A stretch of DNA of 64,000 bases from Luteimonas sp. MC1572 (GTDB lineage: Bacteria; Pseudomonadota; Gammaproteobacteria; Xanthomonadales; Xanthomonadaceae). This document shows, in pieces, positions 39,104 to 55,600 of this stretch (position 1 is its first letter; each line of letters starts with the position of its first letter). Position numbers and translations under genes: made by a program. The notes beneath the pieces were generated by a model that was not told where the DNA came from, did not search any database, and saw nothing but the letters and a program-made list of their open reading frames with translations. Location: the NCBI RefSeq assembly GCF_016615815.1, contig NZ_CP067112.1, positions 1,612,001 through 1,676,000 on the forward strand, written 5' to 3'.

Positions 39104-42100
39104 TCACGGCTGCACCACCGTCATCTGCGCCGGGCGCGCATGGCCCACGCCGCGCAGCTCCGGCCGGTACATGTCCTCGACCAGCGGCGGCGGCACGGTG
39201 TAGCGGCCGGGGGTGACCGCGCGCACCAGGTAGAACACGTGCGCGGCGTTGCCGGCGTCGAGCGACAGTGCGGCCACGTAGCGGTCGTCGCGGAACTCCT
39301 CGTGGCGCAGCTCCGCCGCGTTGGCCCGCTCCGACAGCGAGATGCCGTCGATCACCACCTCGGCCCACTGCCCGGCGTCGCCGAGGTTCATGTTCTCGAC
39401 CTCGAGCCCCGCCGGCAGCAGGTCGGTGAGCAGGGCGTCGGGCATGTCGCGGTCGGCGGTGATGGACACCCTCGCGACCAGGGCTTCACCTTCCTTCAGC
39501 GGACGCGGCGTCCACGGCTTGCCGTCGGTGGCGAACCAGGCGCGCTCCACGCGGATCGCACTCGCGTCGGGCTCCGGGGCGCTGCGCGGGATGCCGGCGA
39601 CCTCGATGCTGGCGTACAGCGGCGGCGTGCCCTGCGGCACGAAGCGCACGCCCTTGGCCAACGCCTCGTGGCCGTAGCCGCGCGAGAAATACCGCGTCGG
39701 CGTGATCGCCTCGTCCACGCCACCCTCGGTGAGCGTGCCCGACACCTCGCGGCCCGGCCCGGTTGCAAGCGTCTTGCCCAGGCGTGCAATCGCGGCCTGT
39801 TCCTGCGTGCTGAGGTGGAACCAGCGCGCCTTGCGCCGCGCCTCCAGTTCGCGACCCAGCGCCACCAGCCGCGCGTCCCAGCGCTTCGGCGCGAGGCCGT
39901 GGGCGCGCGCCAGCCCGAGCATCAGCGCGGCATCGCGCAGTGGCGTGCCGTAGTCGCCGAGATAGCCTGGACGCTGGCCGGATGAGACGAAGGCTTCGTC
40001 GAGCGCCTTCTGCCCGCGCACCTTGTCGCCCTGCAGCGACAGCGCCAGGCCGAGGTGCGCCAGCGGCATCGGTCCACGCAACACCTTGCGCTCGTTGTCG
40101 TACATCGCGCGCAGCGTGCCCAGTGGCGCGCGGCTGACGCGCGCAAGCACGTAGCCTGCGTGTGCCTTGTAGGCGAAGCGCAGGTGCTCGCGGTTGTCGC
40201 GTCCGTAGAACTGCTGGCCGTCGGACAACAGATCCTCGGACAGCCGCGACAGCGCCTTCTGCAGCATCGCCTCGGGCACGTCGAAGCCGGCCTCGCGCGC
40301 GTCGAGCATGAACTCCGCCGCGTACGGGGTGAGCATCGCATCGCTGCCGTCGGCACCGCCCCACATCGAGAAGTGCCCCGAGGATGACTGCAGCGCCGCA
40401 AGCCTGCCGAGCGCGCCTTCCATGCGCCTGGTGCGGTCGTTGGCGGGCAGCGGGGTCATGCCGTAGGTCGCGGCGGTGGAGGCATCGAGCACCAGGGCCG
40501 CGTAGCCCTTGCTGGTGGTCTGCTCGGCGCAACCGTAGGGATAGTCGAGCGCGCCCTGCAGGGCGCTGGCGAACGGAATCGGCGGCAACGCGCCGACGCC
40601 CAAGCGCGCCTGGACCGAGCCAGGAAGAAGCCCTTCGGCAAGGTCGGTGCCCAGCACCACCGGCGCCAGCGGATCGAGGGTCATGGCGCGGGTCCGCACC
40701 ACCTGCGGCCACGGCGCGCGCACCGGCAGGTCATGGCGGCGGTCGACCTTCACCCCAGGGCCGTCGACGCGCACGCGCACCCTGGCGACGGCATGGCCGT
40801 CCCGCGCGCTCAACGGGAACGACAGCGTGGTCTTGCCCTCCGCGGCCAGCGCGACATCGCGCGTGCCGTCGCCGACATCGAGCGGGCCTTCGCCCTCCAC
40901 GCGCACGCGGAACGTGCCGGGCTTGCCGGTGAAGTTGGTCAGGTCGAGCGTCACCGTGGCGGCATCGCCCGGTGCCATCACCCGCGGCATGCCGGCTTCG
41001 GCGACCAGCGGCGCGCGTACCAGCAGTTCGGCGTCGCGATTGCCGTACTGCGTGTCGCCATAGACCAGCGTCGAGACCCGCAGCGTGCCGTTGAAGTCGG
41101 GCATGGTGAATTCGACGCGCGCGTTTCCTTTCGCATCCAGGCGCACCGGGCCGGAGAACAGGTCCACGGTCTGCACCCGCGCGGTCGGTCGCCGCGCCTG
41201 CGGCAGGGCCGCCAGCCCCACGTCGCCGCCGAACCGGAGCCGTGCGCTGCCGCCGTCGAAGCTCTCGATCACGCGGCCGTAGATGTCGTAGGCATCGGTG
41301 CCCAGCCGGCGCTGGGCGAAGAAATGGCGGTTGGCGTCCGGCACGGCATAGCGGGTGATGTTGAGGATGCCGACGTCCACCGCCGACACCGTGGCATGCG
41401 CCAGCTGTCCGGCCAGCGCCGGCGCGCTCACGGTTACCTTCAACACCTCACCGGGCACGGCCTTGGTCGGCAACGACATGCCGACGGCGGCGCGACGGTC
41501 GCCGCGCGCCATCGGCACGTGCGCCACGCCCACCGCGCGCGCCGGGGTGACCTTGCTGGTCGCGCTGCCGCCGCGGAACACCAGCGCGGTCACGTACACG
41601 TCGTGGCGCTCCCAGTCCTCGCCCACCGGAATGCGGAACGTGCTGCCGGCCCTGGCGTCGATCGCCTGCACGTACAGCAGCCGGTCGCTCTCCACCAGCA
41701 GCAGGCCCTTGCCGGCGTGCGGGGGCGTGACCGTGACCTCGAGCGTGTCACCTGCGCGGTAGCCGGTCTTGTCGAGCGAGAGCTTGACCTTGTCGGGGCG
41801 CGCGTCGGGACCGCGGTTCTCGTCGCCCCAACTCCAGCCGGCGCGGAACGGATAGCGCGTCACCAGACCGGTCGCCGGGTCACGCACCTCGACGCGGTAC
41901 TCGCCCCACTCCACCGGGACATCGAAGCGCGCGGCGGTCGCGCCCGCGTCGATGCCGCGTTTCTCCACCACCTCGAAGCGCCGCGTGAAGTCGTAGTTCC
42001 AGCCGCCGTCGTCGTTGAAGTTCCAGTGGTAGTCGCGGTGCTCGCGCACCAGGCTCAGCTCGAGCCCCTTCGCAGGACGCGGCTTGCCGTCGCTACCCAC

Positions 42101-44041
42101 GCGCACCAGCTCGAAGCGCGCACTCGCATTCGCGTCACTGCCCTCCTTGTCATCGAACAGCGGGCGCACGCCGACCAGCGCATCGGCGGGCCACAGCACG
42201 CGCTTGAGGCTGCGGTTGACGCTGCGTCCGCCGCTTTCGTACAGGCTGCCGGCCACGACCACCGCGACCGGCGTCGTCGCGACCACCTCTGCGGGAAGCG
42301 CGATGTCCTGCGCCAGCACGCCCCTGGCGTCGAGGCTGGCATCGACCACGTCGCGCGCATCGCGCGGCAGCTGCACCGTGGGATCGCCGAAGAAGTAGCC
42401 CGGCAGGCCTTCGAGCGGGTGCTGCTCCACGGCCACGGACATCTTCGCGGTGAAGCGGTTGCCGGCGGCGGGCGCGCCGTACAGATAGGCGCCGCTGGCG
42501 CTCAGGCGCAGCGGCTCGCCAGGCTTCAGCAGCACCTGGGCGCTGTCGAGCTCGAGCTTCATGCGCTCGGGAAGGAATTCCTCGATGCGCAGCGCGATGC
42601 CCTGCACCGCTTCGCGGCTGGCGGGATCGGTGCGGAATTCCAGCTGCCAGCGCCCGGTCGCGGCTTCCACCGGGATCTCGCGTTCGAAGCGGTAATAGCC
42701 CTGCGCGCCGGCCTCCAGCCGCGACTCGATGAACGTCTTGCCATCGGGCTGCTTGAGGCGTGCGAACAGCGGCTGGGCCTTGCCGTCCTTCGCGGCCGGC
42801 ACGGGCTTGCCGTCGGCGTCGCGCAGCAGCGCCGAGACGCGCACGGTCTCACCCGGGCGGTACAGGTCGCGGCCGGACCAGGCGAACACGTCGAACCAGG
42901 CATTGCCGCGACCGGCGACCGCGAACTCCGACAGGTCCAGTGCGGGCTGGTTGAACGGCAGCAGCGACACGTCCTTGCCACGGGTGGCGACCAGCACCTG
43001 CGCCGCGACCAGCTTGTGGTCGAGCACGGCGTTGCCGTTGCCGTCGGTCGTCGACTTGAACACCGCCTCGCCGTTCGCGCCCAGCACGCGCAGGTCCACT
43101 CCGCCGAGCGCGGCACCGGTCTGCAGCGATGCGGTGTGCACGAACAGCTGGTCCTTGTAGGCACGCAGGTGCAGGCCGATGTCGCTGACGGTGAAGAACG
43201 CGGTCTCGAACATGTCGCCGAAGCTGCCGGCCTTCTTCATGACCGCGAAGTACAGTCCCGGCTGCTGCAGCTCGGGGATCGACTGGATCGGCAGGTAGGT
43301 CAGCAGTCGCTCGTTGCGCTCGCCGCCGAGCACGAAGCGGTTGACGTACACCGGCTCGGCGAGCCTCGCGACGGACTTTCCCTGGCGGTAGTCGTTGTCG
43401 AGCTCCCAGCCGCTGCGGCGGCCGCCGCGCTGGTATTCGGCATAGAAGCGCGGCAGCGATGCCTCCGGCACGCGCAGGAATTCGACGTCGACCTCCTCGA
43501 CGTTCACCGACACCACCGGCAGGCCGCGCGACTCGCGCGCCGGCAGCACGCTGCCCTGCGAAGCGAAGCCGACGACCGGCTTCAGTTCACCCGTGGACAC
43601 CTTGCGTTCGATGTCCTGGCCGAGCGTGCTGCCGTCGGCGGCCGTCAACGCACCGGAGATGCGCAAGGTGTATTCGCGATCGGCTTCGGCGAACGGAAAA
43701 CGCAGCACGCGGCCGTCGTCGTCCAGGCTCCAGCTGCTGTCGCCGGCTACCGGCTCGGCGAACGTCAGCAGGCGATCGAAATCCTGGGTGCCGACCAGCG
43801 GCCGGGAGAACTCCACCGCCAGCGACAGCGATCCTTCGGACTGGTCCGGCCATGCGCGCACCAGGCCGAAACCTTCGACCTCCGCTCGTTCGGCCTGGAT
43901 GGCTTCGCCGCCGGGAGCCGGCAGCTGTCCGCTTTCGTCACGCTTGCAGCCGCCGAGCGCCAGCAGCGCCAATGCGGCCACGATCGCGAGCGCGTGCAGC
44001 ACGCCGCGGCGCGGTCGCAGGGTGTCCTTACCGTTGCGCAT
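39104..44041 (-). CDS. Bacterial alpha-2-macroglobulin lipoprotein (YfhM type)
   Basis: A 1645-residue periplasmic protease-trapping protein. A lipoprotein signal ends LALGGC with Cys32 as anchor. Many beta-sandwich (MG) domains follow; the segment around residues 700-1000 holds the bait-like region. The reactive thioester is marked by GCAEQT, with Cys1171, and is followed by alpha-helical repeats (thioester domain) and a C-terminal MG10-like domain. The length matches E. coli YfhM (1653). The ATG at 44041 is chosen for its strong GGAGGT ribosome binding site and signal peptide, in place of a longer frame. pbpC follows on the same strand. The thioester motif indicates the covalent-trapping type. 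Confidence 0.93.
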   Translation of the reverse strand: MRNGKDTLRPRRGVLHALAIVAALALLALGGCKRDESGQLPAPGGEAIQAERAEVEGFGLVRAWPDQSEGSLSLAVEFSRPLVGTQDFDRLLTFAEPVAGDSSWSLDDDGRVLRFPFAEADREYTLRISGALTAADGSTLGQDIERKVSTGELKPVVGFASQGSVLPARESRGLPVVSVNVEEVDVEFLRVPEASLPRFYAEYQRGGRRSGWELDNDYRQGKSVARLAEPVYVNRFVLGGERNERLLTYLPIQSIPELQQPGLYFAVMKKAGSFGDMFETAFFTVSDIGLHLRAYKDQLFVHTASLQTGAALGGVDLRVLGANGEAVFKSTTDGNGNAVLDHKLVAAQVLVATRGKDVSLLPFNQPALDLSEFAVAGRGNAWFDVFAWSGRDLYRPGETVRVSALLRDADGKPVPAAKDGKAQPLFARLKQPDGKTFIESRLEAGAQGYYRFEREIPVEAATGRWQLEFRTDPASREAVQGIALRIEEFLPERMKLELDSAQVLLKPGEPLRLSASGAYLYGAPAAGNRFTAKMSVAVEQHPLEGLPGYFFGDPTVQLPRDARDVVDASLDARGVLAQDIALPAEVVATTPVAVVVAGSLYESGGRSVNRSLKRVLWPADALVGVRPLFDDKEGSDANASARFELVRVGSDGKPRPAKGLELSLVREHRDYHWNFNDDGGWNYDFTRRFEVVEKRGIDAGATAARFDVPVEWGEYRVEVRDPATGLVTRYPFRAGWSWGDENRGPDARPDKVKLSLDKTGYRAGDTLEVTVTPPHAGKGLLLVESDRLLYVQAIDARAGSTFRIPVGEDWERHDVYVTALVFRGGSATSKVTPARAVGVAHVPMARGDRRAAVGMSLPTKAVPGEVLKVTVSAPALAGQLAHATVSAVDVGILNITRYAVPDANRHFFAQRRLGTDAYDIYGRVIESFDGGSARLRFGGDVGLAALPQARRPTARVQTVDLFSGPVRLDAKGNARVEFTMPDFNGTLRVSTLVYGDTQYGNRDAELLVRAPLVAEAGMPRVMAPGDAATVTLDLTNFTGKPGTFRVRVEGEGPLDVGDGTRDVALAAEGKTTLSFPLSARDGHAVARVRVRVDGPGVKVDRRHDLPVRAPWPQVVRTRAMTLDPLAPVVLGTDLAEGLLPGSVQARLGVGALPPIPFASALQGALDYPYGCAEQTTSKGYAALVLDASTAATYGMTPLPANDRTRRMEGALGRLAALQSSSGHFSMWGGADGSDAMLTPYAAEFMLDAREAGFDVPEAMLQKALSRLSEDLLSDGQQFYGRDNREHLRFAYKAHAGYVLARVSRAPLGTLRAMYDNERKVLRGPMPLAHLGLALSLQGDKVRGQKALDEAFVSSGQRPGYLGDYGTPLRDAALMLGLARAHGLAPKRWDARLVALGRELEARRKARWFHLSTQEQAAIARLGKTLATGPGREVSGTLTEGGVDEAITPTRYFSRGYGHEALAKGVRFVPQGTPPLYASIEVAGIPRSAPEPDASAIRVERAWFATDGKPWTPRPLKEGEALVARVSITADRDMPDALLTDLLPAGLEVENMNLGDAGQWAEVVIDGISLSERANAAELRHEEFRDDRYVAALSLDAGNAAHVFYLVRAVTPGRYTVPPPLVEDMYRPELRGVGHARPAQMTVVQP

Positions 44042-44063
44042 GTCACCTCCCGGAGTTGCCGGC

Positions 44064-44069
44064 AGTATA
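44064..44069 (-). promoter_or_regulatory. Candidate -10 box of the alpha-2-macroglobulin gene
   Basis: Minus-strand TATACT (5 of 6) lies 22 bases before the ATG and between the gyrA terminator-like hairpin and the gene. No convincing -35 is present. It would give the macroglobulin-pbpC pair its own message. Confidence 0.4.
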
Positions 44070-44124
44070 GACAGCGCCGGCATCCCGCACGCCAACGCGC
44101 GGGGGCACGGAAGAGGGTCGACAT

Positions 44125-44153
44125 GGCCGTGCCGCGTGTCGCGCGGCACGGCC
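44125..44153 (-). terminator. Strong hairpin after gyrA
   Basis: A perfect 12-bp stem GGCCGTGCCGCG/CGCGGCACGGCC with a five-base loop starts five bases after the gyrA stop codon on the minus strand. It is the longest perfect stem immediately downstream of a gene in the window. It lacks a T-run. Confidence 0.65.
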
Positions 44154-44158
44154 TGCGG

Positions 44159-46891
<2,733 letters not shown>

Positions 46892-46944
46892 CAGGCGGTT
46901 GTTCCCTGCATGTCCGACCAGCCCCGCGCACGGCGCGCGACGCC

Positions 46945-46965
46945 TTCCGCGAGCGGTTCGCGGAA
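46945..46965 (-). promoter_or_regulatory. Hairpin in the gyrA leader
   Basis: TTCCGCGA and TCGCGGAA pair perfectly (8 bp) around a five-base loop. It lies between the presumed gyrA -10 box and the start codon, seven bases from the -10 box, so it would form near the 5' end of the message. Its role (stability, attenuation or none) is unknown. Confidence 0.4.
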
Positions 46966-46972
46966 CCTCGGG

Positions 46973-46978
46973 ATTGTA
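46973..46978 (-). promoter_or_regulatory. Candidate -10 box of gyrA
   Basis: Minus-strand TACAAT (5 of 6) 81 bases before the gyrA ATG. The expected -35 position is GC-rich and does not match. Promoters with a good -10 and poor -35 are common for supercoiling-sensitive gyrase genes. Confidence 0.4.
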
Positions 46979-47080
46979 TCACGAACGGGCCCCGCCCTGC
47001 CCTTGTTTCTCCCGCCGAAACAACCACTTGCAGCAGGACACCGCACGTTGGAAAGGCGCGCCGGTGCCGCGCCGCCGGTG

Positions 47081-47177
47081 CCGGGTGCCAATGCCCTCGA
47101 GGACTCATGTCCCCCGGCAATGGCCTCGCGGCCATTGCCTCCTCCTTGACTTCGCCCTCGAGGGCATTGGCACCCGG
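47081..47177 (-). repeat. Nested-palindrome element, copy A
   Basis: Read on the minus strand: a 22-base outer arm (47177-47156), an unpaired GCGAAGTCAAGGAGGA, a 10-bp inner hairpin GGCAATGGCC/GGCCATTGCC with a GCGA loop, an unpaired GGGGGACATGAGT, then the 22-base arm complementary to the first (47102-47081), all perfectly paired. Copy B has the same plan and nearly the same unpaired bases but different stem sequences. Confidence 0.85.
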
Positions 47178-47214
47178 TCCGCCGCAGTACGCTTTGGCTT
47201 GAGGGCAAAGCAAC

Positions 47215-47265
47215 GCCACAGCCACAGCCACAGCCACAGCCACAGCCACAGCCACAGCCACAGCC
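47215..47265. repeat. GCCACA hexanucleotide microsatellite (8.5 copies)
   Basis: Eight exact consecutive GCCACA units (47215-47262) plus GCC. It lies in the 137 bases between the two divergently oriented nested-palindrome elements. It is non-coding; copy number could change by slippage. Confidence 0.95.
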
Positions 47266-47314
47266 CGCAATCTTCGCGCGCCGTCACGCAGTGCGGCTTG
47301 CGCGAAGCCCCGAA

Positions 47315-47406
47315 GTGGCCGGGAGGCCTTCGCGGGGAAGTAAAGGAGGAGGTATCCGCCGCAGGCGGATGCCGGGGGACATGAGCCGCGAAGGCCTCAC
47401 GGCCAC
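47315..47406 (+). repeat. Nested-palindrome element, copy B
   Basis: On the plus strand: a 21-base outer arm (47315-47335), an unpaired GGAAGTAAAGGAGGA, an inner hairpin GGTATCCGCC/GGCGGATGCC with a GCA loop and one T-G wobble pair, an unpaired GGGGGACATGAG, then the returning outer arm (47386-47406), 20 of 21 positions paired. The unpaired parts match copy A almost base for base while the stems differ but still pair. Confidence 0.85.
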
Positions 47407-47442
47407 CACAGGGGCCCTGGCAACCGCGAGACGCCCTGCCCG

Positions 47443-48501
47443 TCAGCCCCCGAACAGAGCGCGCATCGACGCCTCGTCCGGACGCTCGACAACACCCTTC
47501 TCGGTCACGATGGCATCGATCAGCGCGGCGGGCGTGACATCGAACACCGGGTTCCACGCCTTGACGCCCGCGGCGGCCACGCGACCGCCGGCGACGCCAA
47601 GCAGTTCCTCGGGATCGCGCTCCTCGATCTCGATGCGGTCGCCCGACGGCGTGGCCATGTCGACCGTGGACGCCGGCGCCACCACCATGAACCTGCGGCC
47701 ATGGAAGCGCGCCGAGATCGCCAGCTGGTAGGTGCCGATCTTGTTGGCCACATCGCCGTTGGCGCAGATGCGGTCGGCGCCGACGACCACCCAGTCCACC
47801 TCGCCGCCCTTCAGCAGGTGCGAGGCCGCCGCGTCGGCAATGAGGGTGGCATCGATGCCGTCTTCCTGCAGCTCCCAAGCGGTCAGCCGCGAGCCCTGCA
47901 TCCACGGCCGGGTCTCGTCGGCGAACACGCGTTCGATGCGCCCCTGCGCCACGCCCGCGCGGATCACGCCCAGCGCCGTGCCGAAGCCGGCGGTCGCCAG
48001 CGAGCCGGTGTTGCAATGGGTCAGCACGCCGCTGCCGGGCGCGATGAGCGCGGCGCCCAGCGCGCCCATGCGCCGGTTGGCGGCGAGGTCCTCGGTCTCG
48101 ATGGCGCGCGCCTCATGCTCAAGTACTTCTCGCCAGTCGGATCCCGCGCGCACGAGCGCGCCGCGCATGCGCGCCAGCGCCCACGCCAGGTTGACCGCGG
48201 TCGGCCGCGCGGCGTTGAGGCGCTGCATCGCCGGCGCCAGCGCGGCGGCGGCGGCGACACCGTCGCTTGCCTCGACCTGCCGGGCGGCGAGCACCACGCC
48301 CCAGGCCGCGGCGATGCCGATCGCCGGCGCGCCGCGCACGGCGAGCGCATGGATGGCGGCGGCGACCGCGTCGCTGTCGGCACAGGTCAGGTACTCGACC
48401 ACCAGCGGCAGCTTGCGCTGGTCAAGGAGGTCCAGCGCGGTGCCGGTCCAGCGGATCGGGCGGATGCGGTCGTAGCGGGCGTAATCGATCGTGGTGTCCA
48501 T
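47443..48501 (-). CDS. mtnA: S-methyl-5-thioribose-1-phosphate isomerase
   Basis: A 352-residue enzyme of the methionine salvage pathway that isomerises methylthioribose 1-phosphate to the ribulose form. The conserved active-site blocks are [34 protein letters not shown] with the catalytic cysteine, and [22 protein letters not shown] with the catalytic aspartate. It is related to eIF2B-alpha but these motifs mark MtnA. The length is typical. No other salvage genes (mtnB, C, D, P) are nearby, but the methionine synthase operon lies 33 kb away in the window. It is upstream of gyrA on the same strand, separated by the 551-bp non-coding region. Confidence 0.94.
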   Translation of the reverse strand: MDTTIDYARYDRIRPIRWTGTALDLLDQRKLPLVVEYLTCADSDAVAAAIHALAVRGAPAIGIAAAWGVVLAARQVEASDGVAAAAALAPAMQRLNAARPTAVNLAWALARMRGALVRAGSDWREVLEHEARAIETEDLAANRRMGALGAALIAPGSGVLTHCNTGSLATAGFGTALGVIRAGVAQGRIERVFADETRPWMQGSRLTAWELQEDGIDATLIADAAASHLLKGGEVDWVVVGADRICANGDVANKIGTYQLAISARFHGRRFMVVAPASTVDMATPSGDRIEIEERDPEELLGVAGGRVAAAGVKAWNPVFDVTPAALIDAIVTEKGVVERPDEASMRALFGG

Positions 48502-48530
48502 GCGGCCAGTCTAGCGGCTGCGGCGCGACG

Positions 48531-52625
<4,095 letters not shown>

Positions 52626-52644
52626 CGTGCTCTCCGTTACAGGT

Positions 52645-55600
52645 TCAGGCGGCGCCGGCCAGGCGGGCCGCCTCGGCGAGGTCGACCGACACCAGCCGGC
52701 TCACACCAGGCTCACGCATGGTAACGCCCGACAGCTGCGTCGCGGCCTCCATGGTCGCCTTGTTGTGGGTGACGAACAGGAACTGCACCTTCTGGCTCAT
52801 TTCCGACACCATCGCCGTGAAGCGGCCGACGTTGGCTTCGTCCAGCGGCGCGTCGACTTCGTCGAGCAGGCAGAACGGCGCGGGATTGAGCTGGAAGATC
52901 GCGAACACCAGCGCGACCGCGGTCATCGCCTTCTCGCCGCCGGACAGCAGCGAGATGTTCGACACGCGCTTGCCCGGGGGCCGCGCCATGATCGCCACGC
53001 CTGTGTCCAGCAGGTCCTCTCCGGTGAGCTCCAGGTAGGCGTGCCCGCCACCGAACAGGCGCGGATAGATTTCCTGCACGCCGGAGTTGACGCGGTCGAA
53101 GGTGTCCTTGAAGCGGCCACGCGTCTCGCGGTCGATCTTGCGGATCGCGTCCTCGAGGGTGTCGAGCGCCGAGGTGAGATCGGCGTCCTGGCTGTCCAGG
53201 TACTCCTTGCGCTGCGCGGCTTCGGCATGCTCCTGGATCGCGGCCAGGTTGACCGGCTCCAGCCGGCGCAGGCGGTTGTCGAAGTCCTGCACCTGCTTGC
53301 CCCAGGCGGTGACCTCGGCGTCTTCGGCAAGGCCGGCCACCACGTCGTCGAGCACGAAGCCGGCCTCGACCACCGAAGCGGCCAGCTGCTCGGCGTGGAT
53401 CACCAGGGCCTGCTGGTCGAGCCGGCGCTGTGCGATGGCTTCGCGCTGGGCGATGGCCTGTTCGTCGCGCTGGTGGCGGACCTGTTCGTATTCGCGCAGG
53501 CCGGCATCGACGCCTTCCAGCGCGCTGCGCGCCTGCCCCAGCGTCTGTTCGGCGCGGACGCGCTCGGCGAGCGCCAGCTGGCGCTGCTGCTCGAGCGTTT
53601 CCACCGGCGTATCGCCTTCGGCGAGCTGCGCGGCGATCTCGCCCAGGCGGGTATCAAGCTGGCCACGCTGGCCGCCCATGCGCGACAGCGCCTGGCGCAG
53701 CGCGGTCACCTGGGTGCGCTGCGATTCCAGCTGGAGCGCCAGCGCGTGGGCCTGCTCGCGTGACTCGCGGGCTGCGCTGCGCGCGGCATCGCGTGCTTCG
53801 GTCAGGCGGGCGCGCTCGGCGTCGAGCTCGCGTCGCGTGGTTTCCAGGTCGCCCATGCGGGTGACCGCGTCTTCCAGGCGGCCACGGGCGTCGCGCGCCT
53901 GTTCGCCACTGGTTGCGAGCGTCTCGGCGAGCTGCGCGAGTTCGACATCGATCTTCTCGATGCGGTTGCGCGCGGCGTCCAGGCGGCCCTGCTGGCCCTG
54001 CATCTGGCCGGCGAGCTCGGACACCGCGCGATGCGCCTGGTACATCTGGCGCTGCACGTCCTCGCGCGCCTGTTCGGCGGCCAGCAGGCGCTCACGCCCG
54101 CTGCCCTGCGCTGCCTCGAGTTCGGCCTCGCGCGCCTGCAGCTCTTCGATGCGTTCGCGCAGGCCCTGGATCTCGCGCTCGCGCAGCAGTGCGCCCTGGC
54201 GCGCGGCGCCCGAGCGCAGCACGCGCAGCCAGCCGGCGCCGAGGCGCTCGCCGTCGCGGGTGATCACCGAGTCGGCGGGGTCCAGTCGCGCCTGCAGCAC
54301 GCGCGCCTCGTCAAGCGACTCGGCGACGTGCAGGCGCGACAGCAGGCGACGGATCGCCAGTGGGCCGCGTACGCGGGCGGCAAGCGAAGTCGGCGCGAAG
54401 TCGGCATCGCCGGCCGCGGACGACACCAGCGCGATGCGGCCGTCGCCAAGATCGGCGAGCGCCTCGACCAGCGACTCGGGGCTGTCGACCAGCACGCCCT
54501 CGATCATCTGCCCGAGCGCGCCCTCGACCGCGTTCTCCCAGCCGGCCTCGACCTGCAGCGCCTCGCCGACGCGGGTGCCGGAATCCAGGCCGTGCTGGCG
54601 CAGCCAGGCCATCGCCGCGCCCTGCTCCTGGCCGAGCGCGGCGTGCTGCAGGGTCTCCAGCGAGGACAGCCGGCCGCGCGCTTCCTGCGCCTCCTTGCGC
54701 ACGTCCGACAGCGCCTGCTGCCCGGCGCGCTGCTGGTCCTGGAGATCGAGCGCGGCCTGCTTGCGCGCCTCCAGGCCTTCACCCAGCGCCTCGATCGCGA
54801 TGGACTGTGTTTCGTGTTGCGCGGCGGCCGCGGCGAACGCCTCGGCCAGCGCGTCGAGATCGAGCGCGGCGCGCTCGGTGGCGAGCTGTTCGCGACGGCG
54901 GTCGGCTTCGAGCGACTGGCGGTCCAGATAGTCGACACGGGTGCGCTCGACATCGCCGGCACGCGCGGCCTCGGACTGGCCGCGGCTGTGCGCGTCCCAG
55001 CGCTCCTGCCAGCCGGCCAGCGCGGCTTCGGCGTCGCGCAGCGCGTCCTGGCGGGCGCTGTCGTCCTCGCGCAGCATCTCCAGCGCGGGTTCGGCCTCGG
55101 CCACCGACTCGGCCAGGATCGCAAGCCGCTCCTCGTCGCCGCTGATGTGCTGGCCGATCTCGGCCAACGCGTCCTCGGCCTCTTCGCGGGCGCGCAGCAG
55201 GCGCTGCGACAGCTCGCGCTGGTGCGCGATCTGCTGCTCCACGCGCGCCAGCATGCCGCCGACCTCGTAGCCGGCCGCCTGCGCCGCGTTGAGCGCCTCC
55301 ATGGCCTCCTCGCGCCGCACGCGCCCGGTCTCGATCTCGCGCTCGGCCTCGCGCTGTTCGGCGATCAGCTGCTGCAGGCGGGTCTCTTCCTGCGACAGCC
55401 CTTCGCGCAGGCGGGACAGCTTCGCGTCCAGCGCGCGGTATTCCAGCGCCTTCCACTCGGCGTCGCGGATCCGGCGCTCGGCCTGGATGGCGGTGTACTG
55501 CTCGGCCTGGCGCGCCTGGCGCGCCAAGTGGCCAAGCTGCTTGCCGACTTCCTCGCGCAGGTCACCGAGGCGGTCCAGGTTTTCGCGGGTGTGGCGGATG

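Larger units (their letters stand above)
46892..47442. other. 551-bp non-coding region between mtnA and gyrA
   Basis: The only gap over 300 bases. From the gyrA side it holds a leader hairpin and a -10 box for gyrA, about 100 bases with nothing recognised, nested-palindrome element A, a GCCACA microsatellite, nested-palindrome element B, then about 35 bases to the mtnA stop. Open frames across it have low-complexity Ser-His, Val-Ala or Leu-Trp dipeptide runs caused by the microsatellite and are not believable genes. Confidence 0.8.
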
